Shown: positions 49,632-59,360, numbered from the stretch's first letter. The stretch is 64,000 nucleotides of DNA from Arthrobacter sp. DNA4 (GCF_024362385.1 NZ_CP101466.1:3720001-3784000), one strand, 5' to 3'. A program made the numbers and translations. Notes: a model not told the origin generated them from the letters alone.

Positions 49632-50666
49632 ATGGCCAGGAAATCGGCAAGCGGCCGGATCGGCATCGCGGATGTCGCCGTCAAGGCGGGGGTTTCCCAT
49701 GCCACCGTTTCGCGTGTCATGAACGGCAACTTCACCGTGGACCCGGACATCGCGGCCAGGGTCCGGGCGGCAGCCGCAGAGCTGAAGTACCAGCCCAACC
49801 CGGTGGGCCGCAGCCTGGCACTGGGCAAGACGGACACCATCGGCATCGTGGTCCCCGACCTGGCCAACCCCACCTTCCAGGCGATCCTCCGCGGCCTGAG
49901 CCGGGCCGCGGCGCAGGACGGCTACCGGGTCCTCATTGCGGACTCATTCGAAGTGTCCAGCGAGGAATCCATCCTGGCGGGTGAAGCGCGGCGGCGCTGC
50001 GACGGACTGGTCCTCTGCGCCCCGCGCATGACTGACGCGGAACTCGAAGAGATTGCACCCTCGCTCCACCCGCTGGTGCTGATCAACCGCACCACCACGG
50101 CACCGGACGTCCCCAGCCTGGTGGTGGACTACGGCCAGGGCGTCCAGGACATCGCCGAACACCTGGTGGAACTCGGCCACACCCGTCTGGCCTTCCTGGC
50201 CGGGCCGCCCCGCAGCGCCTCCAATGAGATGCGGCTCAAAGGCCTGGAGAAATTCAAGGCAGCCCATCCCGAAGTGGACGTCACCATGCTGGAGGGCGGA
50301 TCGGACTTCGACACCGGGCATGGGGCCGTGGATGCCGTGCTGGCCAGCGGGGCCACCGGAATCCTGGCGTTTAATGACCTGGTGGCCATGGGCCTGATGA
50401 GCGGCCTCCATGAGCGGGGCCTGGACGTCCCCGGCGATATTTCGGTGACGGGCTTCGATGACATCCCCTTTGCCAGATATACGACGCCGGCACTGACCAC
50501 CGGCGCCGTCCCCATCACCGAGCTGGGCGAGCAGGCATGGCACCAGCTCCGGGCGCTGATCCGCAAGGAAGGGAACGACACCCCCGGCGGCCGCTACCAG
50601 CCGCGCCTGGAAGTCCGGGCCAGCACGGGCCCGGCAAAGGCGCCGCGCAGCACGGTCCACGGCTGA
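49632..50666 (+). CDS. LacI-family regulator of the galacturonate operon
   Basis: A 344-residue LacI/GalR protein: helix-turn-helix GIADVAVKAGVSHATVSRVMNGN (about 10-32), hinge NPVGRSLALGKT, and an effector domain (IGIVVPDLANPTFQAILRGL to VTGFDDIPFARYTTPALTTG). It is divergent from the uronate operon with three LacI-type operators between them. The start ATG 49632 gives the standard length; the longer open frame upstream runs through the operators. It may also control the promoters at 35.3 and 37.6 kb, which have the same operator type. Confidence 0.9.
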   Translation: MARKSASGRIGIADVAVKAGVSHATVSRVMNGNFTVDPDIAARVRAAAAELKYQPNPVGRSLALGKTDTIGIVVPDLANPTFQAILRGLSRAAAQDGYRVLIADSFEVSSEESILAGEARRRCDGLVLCAPRMTDAELEEIAPSLHPLVLINRTTTAPDVPSLVVDYGQGVQDIAEHLVELGHTRLAFLAGPPRSASNEMRLKGLEKFKAAHPEVDVTMLEGGSDFDTGHGAVDAVLASGATGILAFNDLVAMGLMSGLHERGLDVPGDISVTGFDDIPFARYTTPALTTGAVPITELGEQAWHQLRALIRKEGNDTPGGRYQPRLEVRASTGPAKAPRSTVHG

Positions 50667-50669
50667 TAC

Positions 50670-51260
50670 CTAGGCAGGCGGCGGCTTCAGGAGCACATCG
50701 ATGAACTCGCGCAGCCCGTCGGCCACATCCACATTCTTGTCGTAGAGCCACTGCAGCTGCAGGCCGTCGGAGACTGCCACCACCAGCTTGGCCAGGTCGC
50801 CGGCGGGCAGGTCCGAGCGCGCCTGCCCGGCAGACTGGCGGCGTTCAATGTCTGCCGCCAGCACGTCAACCACCTCGGCGTAGCGCTCCTTGAAGTAGGC
50901 ATGCGAATCGTGCCCGGGGTCATTGGCGGTGGCTGATGCCACGGCATACAGGGTGGTAAGCCCGGGCTCACGGCGGTTCCGCTCCGCGGAGCGCACCATC
51001 AGCGCCAGCCCCGCCTCCTCGGCATCCATTGCCGCGAGGCTACGGCGGTCCCGCTCGGCCAGGACCGCCGTCAGCAGTTCCTGCTTGCCGCGGAAATAGT
51101 GGAAGAGGGTCGCTTCCCTGACCCCCACCAGCTCTGCCACGCGCTTCAGGGCGGTTCCTTCAAAACCTTCAGTAGCAAAAACGTCCGTGGCCGTCTGGAT
51201 GATCTGTTCGCGGCGTTCCGCTCCCTTGGCGTACTGGCCGCGCGGCTTTGATGAAGGCAT
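50670..51260 (-). CDS. TetR-family transcriptional regulator
   Basis: A 196-residue TetR protein: N-terminal three-helix DNA-binding domain (REQIIQTATDVFATEGFEGTALKRVAELVGVREATLFHYFRGKQELL) and a helical C-terminal ligand domain resembling TetR_C with no recognisable ligand clue. It is divergent from an MFS sugar transporter-GH3 glucosidase operon, which it most likely represses. ATG 51260 is chosen over an upstream start seven codons away because the family domain starts soon after. Confidence 0.88.
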   Translation of the reverse strand: MPSSKPRGQYAKGAERREQIIQTATDVFATEGFEGTALKRVAELVGVREATLFHYFRGKQELLTAVLAERDRRSLAAMDAEEAGLALMVRSAERNRREPGLTTLYAVASATANDPGHDSHAYFKERYAEVVDVLAADIERRQSAGQARSDLPAGDLAKLVVAVSDGLQLQWLYDKNVDVADGLREFIDVLLKPPPA

Positions 51261-51369
51261 CAGGCCAGTGTATTTCACCAACTTTCCAGAAAATCTAGTC
51301 AGACTCGGTTTTTATCGCTACGATCATTCCCACGGCCCAACGGAGGGTCGCTTTTTGTCAGGAGGCACC

Positions 51370-52671
51370 GTGGCCATCAAGACCATCACCGAGGATTCCG
51401 CAGGACTGCCTGCCGGCGGAACCTCATCCAGCACCGTTACAACCGCTCCTGCTGGAGCGCCGACCCGCACACCCCGCGCCTACGTCATCGGCATGCCGAT
51501 CGCCAGCGCCGGGCTTTGGATGGCCGTCCTGGCCCCGGCCCTGGTGGTGCTGGCCATCAAAGTTTCAGAAATCACCACGCCGGAAACGCGTGCAGGTGCG
51601 CTCAGCCTGGTGGCCGTCGTCGGAGCCCTCATTGCGCTCCTGGCCAACCCCTTCTTCGGCCGGTTGAGTGACCGCACAACGTCCCGCTTCGGCATGCGCA
51701 AGCCATGGATCGTGGGCGGCTCCCTGATCGGCCTGGCATCCCTGGTCCTGCTGGGGTCCGCCACCAACGTCACCGGCGTCATGGTTGCCTGGGTCATCGC
51801 GCAGCTCAGCTTCAACGCAGCGCTGGCGGCCCTGGTGGCCACCCTTCCGGACCAGACGGCACCCGCCGAGCGCGGCCGCCTCTCAGGACTGATCGGGATG
51901 ACCCTGCCGGTGGGCCTGGTCGCCGCCGCGTACTTCGCCCAACTGTTCGACAACGCCTTCCAGATGGCGGTAGTCCCCGGCGTGGTAGGGACCGCCGTGA
52001 CCCTCGCCTTCGCCTTCACCTTCAAGGACCGCGTGCTGACGGAGAAGCCCGCCCCGCTCAACCTGAAGGAAATTGCCGGTTCCTTCTACTTCAACCCGCG
52101 CACCTACCCCGGCCTCGGTTGGGCCTGGTTCACCAAGTTCCTGGTGTACGTCGGCTACTGCGCCGGGCTGCTGTACCTGCCGTACTTTTTCGCCGACCAC
52201 CTCCACGTTGCAGAAACCGCAGTTCCAGGGCTCGTTTTCCAGGCGACCCTGGTCAGTTCCGCGGGCACCGTGGTCACCAGCCTCGCCGGCGGTTGGATCA
52301 GCGACCGGATCGGCAAGCGCAAGGCCATGGTCATCGCCTCCGCCATCATCATGATGGTAAGCCTGATTGTCATCGCCACCAGCAGCACCACGGACCAGGT
52401 CCTGGTGGGACAGGCCCTGGCCGGCCTGGGCCTTGGCTGCTTCGGAGCGGTCGATGTGGCCCTCATCGCGGACCTCCTGCCCGGGAGCCAAAGCGAGAAC
52501 GCCAAGACCTTCGGCGTCTTCAACATCGCCCAGGCCCTGCCCCAGTCCCTGGTACCCGCCATCGCCTTCCCCGTCATCACCCTTGGCGGCTACCCCGCCC
52601 TCTTCATCGGCGGAGCCGTCGTCGGCATCATCGGCGCCGTCCTCGTCACCCGCATCAAAGGAGTCAAGTAA
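51370..52671 (+). CDS. MFS transporter, probably sugar or glycoside uptake
   Basis: A 433-residue major facilitator with about twelve helices, starting at GTG 51370 behind a perfect AGGAGG. FFGRLSDRTTSRFGMRKPWIVGG is the conserved MFS loop 2-3 signature. The N-terminal 38 residues are Thr/Ala-rich and cytosolic. Its stop TAA directly abuts the GH3 ATG (TAAATG), so transporter and glycosidase are tightly coupled, suggesting import of a beta-glycoside cleaved in the cytosol. Confidence 0.88.
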   Translation: MAIKTITEDSAGLPAGGTSSSTVTTAPAGAPTRTPRAYVIGMPIASAGLWMAVLAPALVVLAIKVSEITTPETRAGALSLVAVVGALIALLANPFFGRLSDRTTSRFGMRKPWIVGGSLIGLASLVLLGSATNVTGVMVAWVIAQLSFNAALAALVATLPDQTAPAERGRLSGLIGMTLPVGLVAAAYFAQLFDNAFQMAVVPGVVGTAVTLAFAFTFKDRVLTEKPAPLNLKEIAGSFYFNPRTYPGLGWAWFTKFLVYVGYCAGLLYLPYFFADHLHVAETAVPGLVFQATLVSSAGTVVTSLAGGWISDRIGKRKAMVIASAIIMMVSLIVIATSSTTDQVLVGQALAGLGLGCFGAVDVALIADLLPGSQSENAKTFGVFNIAQALPQSLVPAIAFPVITLGGYPALFIGGAVVGIIGAVLVTRIKGVK

Positions 52672-55170
52672 ATGAATCCCACACTCTCCCCCGCCGTCAC
52701 GGCTCCCGCCGCCGATTCGCCGGATGCAGAAGCACGCATCCTTGAACTGGCCGAAAGCCTCTCCCTCGAAGAACAGATCCAGCTGCTGACCGGCGCTGAT
52801 GTCTGGGCAACACACGCCCTGCCCTCCATCGGCCTGTCCCGTGTTGTCATGTCCGACGGCCCCTCCGGCGTCCGGGGTGAGGACTTCGACGAGCGCCACG
52901 ACTCTGTTTCCCTGCCGTCGTCGTCCGCACTGTCCGCAACCTGGAGCGTGGAAACAGCGCGCCGCTATGGCCAGGTCCTGGGCCAGGAGGCCCGCCGCAA
53001 GGGCGTCCACGCAGTCCTGGGCCCCACCATTAACCTGCACCGTTCGCCGTTGGGCGGCCGGCACTTTGAATGCATGAGCGAGGACCCGCGCCTGACCGCC
53101 ACGATGGCGGCCGGGTACGTTGCCGGCGTCCAGTCCATGGGCGTAGGGGCAACACCCAAGCACTACATTGCCAATGAGGCTGAAACCGAGCGTTTCACGT
53201 CCAATTCTGTGGTGGACGAGCGCCCCCTGCGCGAGCTCTACCTTGCAGCCTTCGAGGACGCCATCACCGAGGCGCGCGCCTGGCTGGTGATGAGCTCCTA
53301 CAACTCCATTAATGGCACCACGGCCAGCGAAAACGAGCTCCTGAAGACGCCGCTGTCCACCGAATGGGGCTTTGACGGCGTCGTCGTCTCCGACTGGACC
53401 GGCGTCCGCTCGGTGGAAGCCGCCAACGCCAACCAGGACCTGGAGATGCCGGGACCGGCAGGCCACTGGGGCCCCAAGCTGCTGGCGGCCGTGAATGACG
53501 GCCGCGTGAGCAGGTCCGCCATCCTTGAAAAGGTGGTCCGCATCCTGCGGCTCGCCGCCCGCGTCGGGTCGCTTGACGGAGTCTCCCCCGCCGCCACGGA
53601 ACAGCCGGCACCCTTGAATGCCGCCGCCGTCGCCCGCGAAGTGGCAGTGCGTGGTGCTGTCCTGGTGCGCAACAGGGACGGCCTGCTGCCGCTGGATCCG
53701 CAGGCACTGGCAAGCGTCGCCATCAGTGGCCACAACGCGGAGGAGGCCCGCACCCAGGGCGGCGGCAGCGCCACCGTCATGCCCAAGCAGAACATCTCAC
53801 CGCTTGAGGGCCTGCGTGCGGCGCTTCCGGAAGGTGTCCGCGTCAGTTATGCGCGCGGCGCCAAGGTGGCGGAGGGCCTGCAGGCTTTCCCCCGCACCTC
53901 GCTGCATAATCCGGTGTCCGGTGTGCCCGGCCTGCGGGTGACCTTCCTGGCCGGCGACGGGTCCGTCATCTCGGGGGAGGACCGGCTGGCGTCGCACCTG
54001 ATCTGGTTTGGCATCGGCATCCCCGAGGGCGCAGCGGCCATCCGGATGGAAACGGAGTGGACCGCGCCGTCGGCCGGCATCCACCACCTGGGCATCGGCA
54101 CCGTGGGCCGGGTCCGGCTGTCCCTGAATGGTGACGAGGTGTTCAATGGCGAGCTTGAGGACGACACCGACGTGCTCGGCGCGGCCCTGTTCGACCCGCC
54201 CAAGACCGTCCACCCCATCACCACCGCCGCCGGGGACACGGTCCGCGTCGAGGCCGTGTACGACCTCCCCGCGGACCAGGCCATCCCCTTCACGGCCATC
54301 CTCCTGGGCGAGGAAACGGTGGTGGATGACCCGCAGGCAGAGATCGACGCCGCAGTCGAGGCCGCCCGGACCGCCGATGTGGCGGTGGTGGTGGTGGGAA
54401 CCAGCGCGGCCATCGAATCCGAGGGCTTTGACCGCAAGGACCTGGACCTTCCGGGCCGGCAGAACCAGCTGGTGGAAGCGGTGGCGGCGGTGAACCCGCG
54501 CACCGTGGTGGTGGTGAACTCCGGCTCACCCGTCCTCATGCCCTGGCTGGACAAGGTGGGCGCCGTCCTGCTGGGCTGGTTTGGCGGCCAGGAATTCGGC
54601 CGTGCCATCGCCGACATCCTGCTGGGTGCAGAAGAACCGGGCGGCCGCCTTCCCACCACCTGGCCTGCAGCCCTGGCTGACGTCCCGGTCCTGGACACCA
54701 CCCCGGTGGACGGCAAGGTGGTGTACTCCGAGGGCATTCACATCGGCTACCGTGCGTGGCTCAGGCAACAGGCTGCCGGGGGTGCCGCACCGGCTCTTCC
54801 CTTCGGCTACGGCCTGGGCTACACCACGTTCGAGCTCGGCGCCCCGCATGCACGGGAGTCGGTCCCGGCCGGCTCCGACGTCGTCGTCCACGTTCCGGTC
54901 CGCAACACCGGCAGCCGGTCCGGCCGTGAAGTAGTGCAGGTGTACCTGGACCGGACCGAATCCGCTGTGGAACGGCCCGTCCGCTGGCTGGCGGGCTACG
55001 CGGGCACGCACCTGGCGCCCGGCGGCACCGAGAGCGTCGAGGTCCGGATTCCGGCCCGCTCCTTCGCGCATTACGACGGCGGCTGGCAGTTTGAGCGCGG
55101 CACCTTCCGGATCCTCGTGGGCCGTCACGCGGAGGACGACTTCCAGGAACTGGAAATCGAGGTCCGCTAG
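52672..55170 (+). CDS. Beta-glucosidase, glycoside hydrolase family 3, with PA14 insert
   Basis: An 832-residue GH3 enzyme. Domain 1: MSDGPSGVRGE, GRHFECMSEDPRLTA, VGATPKHYIANEAE and nucleophile Asp241 in VVVSDWTG. Domain 2 (about 310-690) is interrupted by a PA14-like region (about 405-560, HLIWFGIGIPEGAAAIRMETEW...). The acid/base region is near SEGFDRKDLDLPGRQNQL. A C-terminal fibronectin III-like domain (REVVQVYLDRTESAVERPVRWLAGY) completes it. There is no signal peptide. PA14-containing GH3 enzymes often act on aryl or disaccharide beta-glucosides; the exact substrate is unknown. Confidence 0.92.
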   Translation: MNPTLSPAVTAPAADSPDAEARILELAESLSLEEQIQLLTGADVWATHALPSIGLSRVVMSDGPSGVRGEDFDERHDSVSLPSSSALSATWSVETARRYGQVLGQEARRKGVHAVLGPTINLHRSPLGGRHFECMSEDPRLTATMAAGYVAGVQSMGVGATPKHYIANEAETERFTSNSVVDERPLRELYLAAFEDAITEARAWLVMSSYNSINGTTASENELLKTPLSTEWGFDGVVVSDWTGVRSVEAANANQDLEMPGPAGHWGPKLLAAVNDGRVSRSAILEKVVRILRLAARVGSLDGVSPAATEQPAPLNAAAVAREVAVRGAVLVRNRDGLLPLDPQALASVAISGHNAEEARTQGGGSATVMPKQNISPLEGLRAALPEGVRVSYARGAKVAEGLQAFPRTSLHNPVSGVPGLRVTFLAGDGSVISGEDRLASHLIWFGIGIPEGAAAIRMETEWTAPSAGIHHLGIGTVGRVRLSLNGDEVFNGELEDDTDVLGAALFDPPKTVHPITTAAGDTVRVEAVYDLPADQAIPFTAILLGEETVVDDPQAEIDAAVEAARTADVAVVVVGTSAAIESEGFDRKDLDLPGRQNQLVEAVAAVNPRTVVVVNSGSPVLMPWLDKVGAVLLGWFGGQEFGRAIADILLGAEEPGGRLPTTWPAALADVPVLDTTPVDGKVVYSEGIHIGYRAWLRQQAAGGAAPALPFGYGLGYTTFELGAPHARESVPAGSDVVVHVPVRNTGSRSGREVVQVYLDRTESAVERPVRWLAGYAGTHLAPGGTESVEVRIPARSFAHYDGGWQFERGTFRILVGRHAEDDFQELEIEVR

Positions 55171-55886
55171 CCCACTGCGCCGGGCTGGGCGGGGTTATCC
55201 CTGCCCAGCCCGGCTTCTTTGTAGAACCCTTTGATATGGCCTGCCACCAGCTCCGCCGCCCGGCCGCCGTCGCCGTTCCTGACCGCAGCCAGGATGGCGT
55301 GGTGCTCGGCATGCAGGCGCGAGGCAGTTGCCTTCCAGTCCGGCAGGTTCCCCGTCAGTTCCGCGGCGTACCCCTGGATGGATTCGCGGAGCGAGCCCAT
55401 CATGGCGCTGACCACTGCATTGCCTGCGGCGTTGGCCAGGGCCAGATGGAACTGGACATCGAGGGCCAGGAATTCCCCCACGGGCAGGCCTTCCGGAGCA
55501 TCCATCGCCGCCAGGAGCGTGGCCGCATCGTCAAGCTGCGGCGCGTCCCGGCGGGCCCTCGCAGCGGCCCAGGACTCCAGCAGGACCCGCGTTTCCACAA
55601 TGTCCGCCACGGGCAGGTGCTGGGTGGCCACGTGCAGCCGAAGGGCTGAGCCGAGGGCGGCGGTGGGATCCGAAATCACCACTGTCCCGGCATCCGGGCC
55701 GGAGCCAACGCCGGACCGCACCACGCCCATGGCTTCAAGAATCCGGATGGCCTCGCGCACGGAGGTCCGGGAGACCTGGAGCTGTTCTGCCAGCGCGCGC
55801 TCCGCCGGGAGCCTACCGCCTACGGCCAGGTCGCCGGCTGACAGACGATCCTCGATCCAGTGCAGAACCAGCTGGTGGGTGCGCAT
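55167..55886 (-). CDS. lldR: FadR/LldR-type GntR regulator
   Basis: A 239-residue GntR-family protein: winged helix ([41 protein letters not shown]) and a helical FCD effector domain with metal-binding residues around [18 protein letters not shown] and [13 protein letters not shown]. It is divergent from the L-lactate dehydrogenase gene across a perfect TGGTnnnACCA-type operator, so it most likely responds to L-lactate. Its stop shares the CTAG bases with the convergent GH3 stop. ATG 55886 is chosen because the longer frame would read through the operator. Confidence 0.88.
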   Translation of the reverse strand: MRTHQLVLHWIEDRLSAGDLAVGGRLPAERALAEQLQVSRTSVREAIRILEAMGVVRSGVGSGPDAGTVVISDPTAALGSALRLHVATQHLPVADIVETRVLLESWAAARARRDAPQLDDAATLLAAMDAPEGLPVGEFLALDVQFHLALANAAGNAVVSAMMGSLRESIQGYAAELTGNLPDWKATASRLHAEHHAILAAVRNGDGGRAAELVAGHIKGFYKEAGLGRDNPAQPGAVG

Positions 55887-55900
55887 AGCAAAATAGTAGT

Positions 55901-55921
55901 TGATGTGGTTGGACCACATCA
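55901..55921. promoter_or_regulatory. GntR/LldR operator, 9-bp perfect inverted repeat
   Basis: TGATGTGGT and ACCACATCA flank TGG; the core TGGTTGGACCA fits the FadR-subfamily consensus TNGTNNNACNA. It lies between lldR and lldD, 15 bases from the regulator start, and can control both. Confidence 0.85.
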
Positions 55922-55952
55922 CCTAGAGTGTGGCTGGACCATAGGAGGAGCC

Positions 55953-57290
55953 ATGACCCACACCATCCAGCCCAACAACCCGGAGGCTACCCCGGCTCCG
56001 GACGCCACGGACGTCCCCGCAGCCCCGGCACCTGCCAAGGCTCCGTCGTCGGCCGCCCTTCCCGCAGCATTGAAGCGCCGCATTCCCAAATACTCTGACC
56101 TTGCTCCGCTGATGCAGTTCAAGAAACCGGAGTTCAGCAGGGAGGCCCGGCTCAAGCGGGCCAGCACCATTTGGGAACTCCGCGACATCGCCAAACGCCG
56201 CACCCCGAAGGCGCCCTTCGACTACACGGACGGCGCCGCCGAAGAGGAAATCACCCTCCGGCGCGCCCGCCAGGCTTTCCTGGACATCGAGTTCCGTCCG
56301 GGCATCCTGCGGAACGTTTCCAGCATCGACCTCAGCACCGGGATCCTCGGCAAGCCGTCGCGGCTGCCGGTCGGCATCGCCCCCACCGGCTTCACCCGGA
56401 TGATGCAGTCCGAGGGCGAGTACGCCGGCTCCCAGGCCGCGGAAGCCGCCGGCATCCCCTACACGCTGTCCACCATGGGCACCGCCTCCATCGAGGACGT
56501 GGCCGCCGCCGCCCCGAACGGGCGCAACTGGTTCCAGCTGTACCTGTGGACGGACCGGGACCGCTCCCTGGAACTGATCGAACGCGCCGCCAGGGCAGGC
56601 AACGACACCCTCATGGTCACGGTTGACACCGCCGTGGCCGGCGCCCGGCTCCGGGACGTCCGCAACGGCATGACCATCCCGCCGGCGCTGACGCTCAAGA
56701 CCGTCCTGGATGCCTCCTACCGGCCGACCTGGTGGTTCAACTTCCTCACCCATGAGCCGCTGACGTTCGCCTCGCTCTCCCGCTACACCGGCACCGTGGC
56801 GGATCTGATCAACTCAATGTTCGATCCCACCCTGACGTTCGGGGACCTGGATTGGCTGCGGGAAACCTGGAAGGGCAAGCTGGTGGTCAAGGGCATCCAG
56901 ACCGTGGAGGACGCCCGCCGCGTGGTGGACCACGGCGCAGACGGCGTGGTCCTGTCCAACCACGGCGGCCGCCAGCTGGACCGGGCCCCTATCCCGTTCC
57001 ACCTGCTCCCCGAGGTCAAGCAGGCCTTCGCCGCTGACAACAGCAAGGCCGCCATCATGCTGGACACCGGGATCATGAGCGGCGCGGACATCGTGGCGGC
57101 GCTGGCCCTGGGCGCCGACTTCACGCTGATCGGCCGCGCCTACCTTTACGGACTGATGGCCGGAGGCCGCGCAGGCGTGGACCGGACCCTGCAGATCCTG
57201 GAAAAGGACATGGCCCGGACCATGGCCCTGCTGGGTGTCAGCAGGGTTTCCGAGCTGACCCCGGACCACGTGCGGCTGCTGGCCAAATAG
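55953..57290 (+). CDS. lldD: L-lactate dehydrogenase (FMN-dependent, quinone-linked)
   Basis: A 445-residue alpha-hydroxy-acid dehydrogenase. After a Pro/Ala-rich N-terminal tail come [39 protein letters not shown], the substrate/FMN Lys in [12 protein letters not shown], and [15 protein letters not shown] with the catalytic His and Arg. It oxidises L-lactate to pyruvate, feeding electrons to menaquinone. AGGAGG precedes ATG 55953. Since RhaEW should make L-lactate from rhamnose, this enzyme is a natural sink for that product, although it has its own regulator. Confidence 0.92.
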   Translation: MTHTIQPNNPEATPAPDATDVPAAPAPAKAPSSAALPAALKRRIPKYSDLAPLMQFKKPEFSREARLKRASTIWELRDIAKRRTPKAPFDYTDGAAEEEITLRRARQAFLDIEFRPGILRNVSSIDLSTGILGKPSRLPVGIAPTGFTRMMQSEGEYAGSQAAEAAGIPYTLSTMGTASIEDVAAAAPNGRNWFQLYLWTDRDRSLELIERAARAGNDTLMVTVDTAVAGARLRDVRNGMTIPPALTLKTVLDASYRPTWWFNFLTHEPLTFASLSRYTGTVADLINSMFDPTLTFGDLDWLRETWKGKLVVKGIQTVEDARRVVDHGADGVVLSNHGGRQLDRAPIPFHLLPEVKQAFAADNSKAAIMLDTGIMSGADIVAALALGADFTLIGRAYLYGLMAGGRAGVDRTLQILEKDMARTMALLGVSRVSELTPDHVRLLAK

Positions 57291-57313
57291 GTCCTGCCTC
57301 TTCCGGCCGAACC

Positions 57314-57976
57314 CTACTTCTTGCGTCCGAACTTGGGCAGGTTGGGGAGGCTCGCCAGCAGGTCGGCCGCCTTGGTGGCCGCCCGGCCAACGGTGCGTCC
57401 GATCTGCTGCGGAACGGTATCGTCGCTCAGCGGGGCGGCCGTCCCGCCGGGAATCACGACGGCGGGGCTCAGCTCGGCGCCTTCCCGCACCAGCAGGGGC
57501 GCCGGGACCTCTTCCCGGGGTTCCTGCGACGCCGCCGGTTGCACCGTCCTGGGGGCCGGCGGCAGCGAAGCGGCCGCAGCGGCAACCCCCTCCTGCAGGT
57601 GGGCGGGGACCTCCGGGGCGGTTTCTGCCTGGGCCGTTGCTGACTGGGCGGTTGGTGACTGGGCCGCTGCTGACTGATCCGCGCCGGCAGGTGCGGCGGC
57701 GGCATTGCCGCCGGTGCCGACGTCGAACGTTTCCAGCCAGCTGGCGATGCCTTCCAGCGGGCCCCGGTTCAAGGCGTAGTAGCGCTTCTGGCCCTGCGCC
57801 CGCATGCTGACCAGCTGCGCCTCACGGAGGACTTTCAGGTGCTTGGAAATGGTGGGCTGGCTCGCCGCCAGTTCCTCCACCAGTTCCCCCACGGCTTTGT
57901 CTCCTGCCCGAAGGGCCACCAGGATGTCCCGCCGGGTGGATTCCGCTATGACGGCAAATACGTCGTCTGTCACCAT
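57314..57976 (-). CDS. ArsR-family regulator with long low-complexity C-terminus
   Basis: Residues about 1-95 are a winged-helix ArsR domain (DVFAVIAESTRRDILVALRAG, ELAASQPTISKHLKVLREAQLV). It has no metal-binding CxC, so it is probably not a metal sensor. The remaining 125 residues are Ala/Gln/Pro-rich, with a repeated AQSPTAQSATAQ stretch and a basic end (LPKFGRKK). Start at ATG 57976. The target is unknown; it is convergent with lldD and divergent in orientation from nothing obvious upstream except the AcuC gene, which is on the same strand. Confidence 0.85.
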   Translation of the reverse strand: MVTDDVFAVIAESTRRDILVALRAGDKAVGELVEELAASQPTISKHLKVLREAQLVSMRAQGQKRYYALNRGPLEGIASWLETFDVGTGGNAAAAPAGADQSAAAQSPTAQSATAQAETAPEVPAHLQEGVAAAAASLPPAPRTVQPAASQEPREEVPAPLLVREGAELSPAVVIPGGTAAPLSDDTVPQQIGRTVGRAATKAADLLASLPNLPKFGRKK

Positions 57977-58044
57977 GCCTCCCACCCTAGCGACATATAC
58001 GTCTAAAGGCATCAACTATTTCGGCGGCGCGAAGTTCCGGCTAA

Positions 58045-59259
58045 CTAGTCGAACCAGGGATCCAGCCCGTGCAGCGGGAATACTGCCTTGCGGGTGGCCA
58101 TGACGGTGCGGTCCACGGCGTCATTGGGGTCGAAGCCCACTTCCCAGGAGCGCCACCAGAGCTCCACGTCGTCCCCCATGAGGGCGGGCGCCTCCCTGCC
58201 GAACTTCTCCATTACGTACTGCCGCCAGTCCGCCGGCACGGGCGTCCGCAGCGGTACCGGGCGTCCCGCGGCGATGGCCACCAGGTGGCTCCAGGCCCGT
58301 GGCACCACATCCAGCACGTTGTAGCCTCCGCCGCCGGTGGCGATCCAGCGGCCGCCGCAATACCTTTCGGCAAGGTGCCCGACGGCGTTCGCTGCCTCGC
58401 GCTGTCCGTCCACGCTGAGGTTGAGGTGCGTGAGGGGGTCGCTGCGGTGCGAGTCACAGCCGTGCTGGCTCACGATCACCCCGGGTTCGAAGGCACCCAC
58501 CAGTTGCGGCACCACGGCGTAGAAGGCGCGCAGCCAGCCGGCGTCGGAAGTGCCCGCAGGCAGGGCGACGTTCACGGCCGTCCCCTCCGCCGCGGGCCCA
58601 CCCACCTCGTTGGCGAAGCCCGTGCCGGGAAAGAGAGTCAGCCCCGTCTCGTGCAGCGAGAGCGTGAGGACCCGGGGATCGTCCCAGAAGATGTTCTGCG
58701 TGCCGTCGCCGTGGTGCGCGTCGACGTCGATATAGGCCACCTTGCCCACGCCGCCGTCGAGCAGTTTCTGCACGGCAAGGGCGGCGTCGTTGTAGATGCA
58801 GAATCCGCTGGCGCGCTCCCGGGCGGCGTGGTGCATGCCGCCGCCGAAATTCACCGCGTGGACGGCCGAACCATCCAGCACGCGCTGGGCCGCCAGCAGC
58901 GAGCCGCCGGCCAGGCGCGCCGCGGCCTCGTGCATGCCCGCGAAGGCCGGATCATCTTCGGTTCCCAGCCCGCGCGACTCGTCCGGCCGGGAAGGGTCCG
59001 CACTGACCCGGCGGACTGCCGCAACATAATCAGCAGAGTGGACGGACTCCAGTTCCGCGTCCGACGCGACCTCCGGGGCCGCCAGGTCAACGTGGTCCAG
59101 GTCGAAGAGCCCCAGGCTGCGGGACAGGCGCGCGGTCAGGTCCATACGCTCCGGCGCCATGGGGTGGCCCGGCCCAAAGTTGTAAGCTGTCATGTCAGGA
59201 CTCCACGCCACCATCGTTGGCGGCGCGGGCTGGCTGAGTCCGGGCAGGTATGTCATCAA
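58045..59259 (-). CDS. acuC: Acetoin utilization protein AcuC (histone-deacetylase family)
   Basis: A 404-residue class I deacetylase-fold protein. Catalytic and zinc-site motifs are visible: GGGMHHAARERASGFCIYND (catalytic His pair), YIDVDAHHGDG (zinc Asp/His), VSQHGCDSHRSDPL (zinc Asp) and ATGGGGYN (Tyr). AcuC in Bacillus deacetylates acetyl-CoA synthetase. The protein has an extra C-terminal tail of about 60 residues. It is divergent from trkH. Confidence 0.9.
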   Translation of the reverse strand: MMTYLPGLSQPAPPTMVAWSPDMTAYNFGPGHPMAPERMDLTARLSRSLGLFDLDHVDLAAPEVASDAELESVHSADYVAAVRRVSADPSRPDESRGLGTEDDPAFAGMHEAAARLAGGSLLAAQRVLDGSAVHAVNFGGGMHHAARERASGFCIYNDAALAVQKLLDGGVGKVAYIDVDAHHGDGTQNIFWDDPRVLTLSLHETGLTLFPGTGFANEVGGPAAEGTAVNVALPAGTSDAGWLRAFYAVVPQLVGAFEPGVIVSQHGCDSHRSDPLTHLNLSVDGQREAANAVGHLAERYCGGRWIATGGGGYNVLDVVPRAWSHLVAIAAGRPVPLRTPVPADWRQYVMEKFGREAPALMGDDVELWWRSWEVGFDPNDAVDRTVMATRKAVFPLHGLDPWFD

Positions 59260-59360
59260 TCACAGGCTACCCGAGCCCACGCTGCCGCCGGCCCGGCCAT
59301 GACGCGGGCTTTAGTGGTTTACTACTGAAGGAAGCCGTTTCAACCGAGGAAAACCCACAC

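Noticed and set aside
51883..53733. 616-residue minus-strand ORF opposite the MFS and GH3 genes
   Set aside because: It spans two well-supported genes on the other strand and shows no recognisable domain, a GC-rich antisense artefact.
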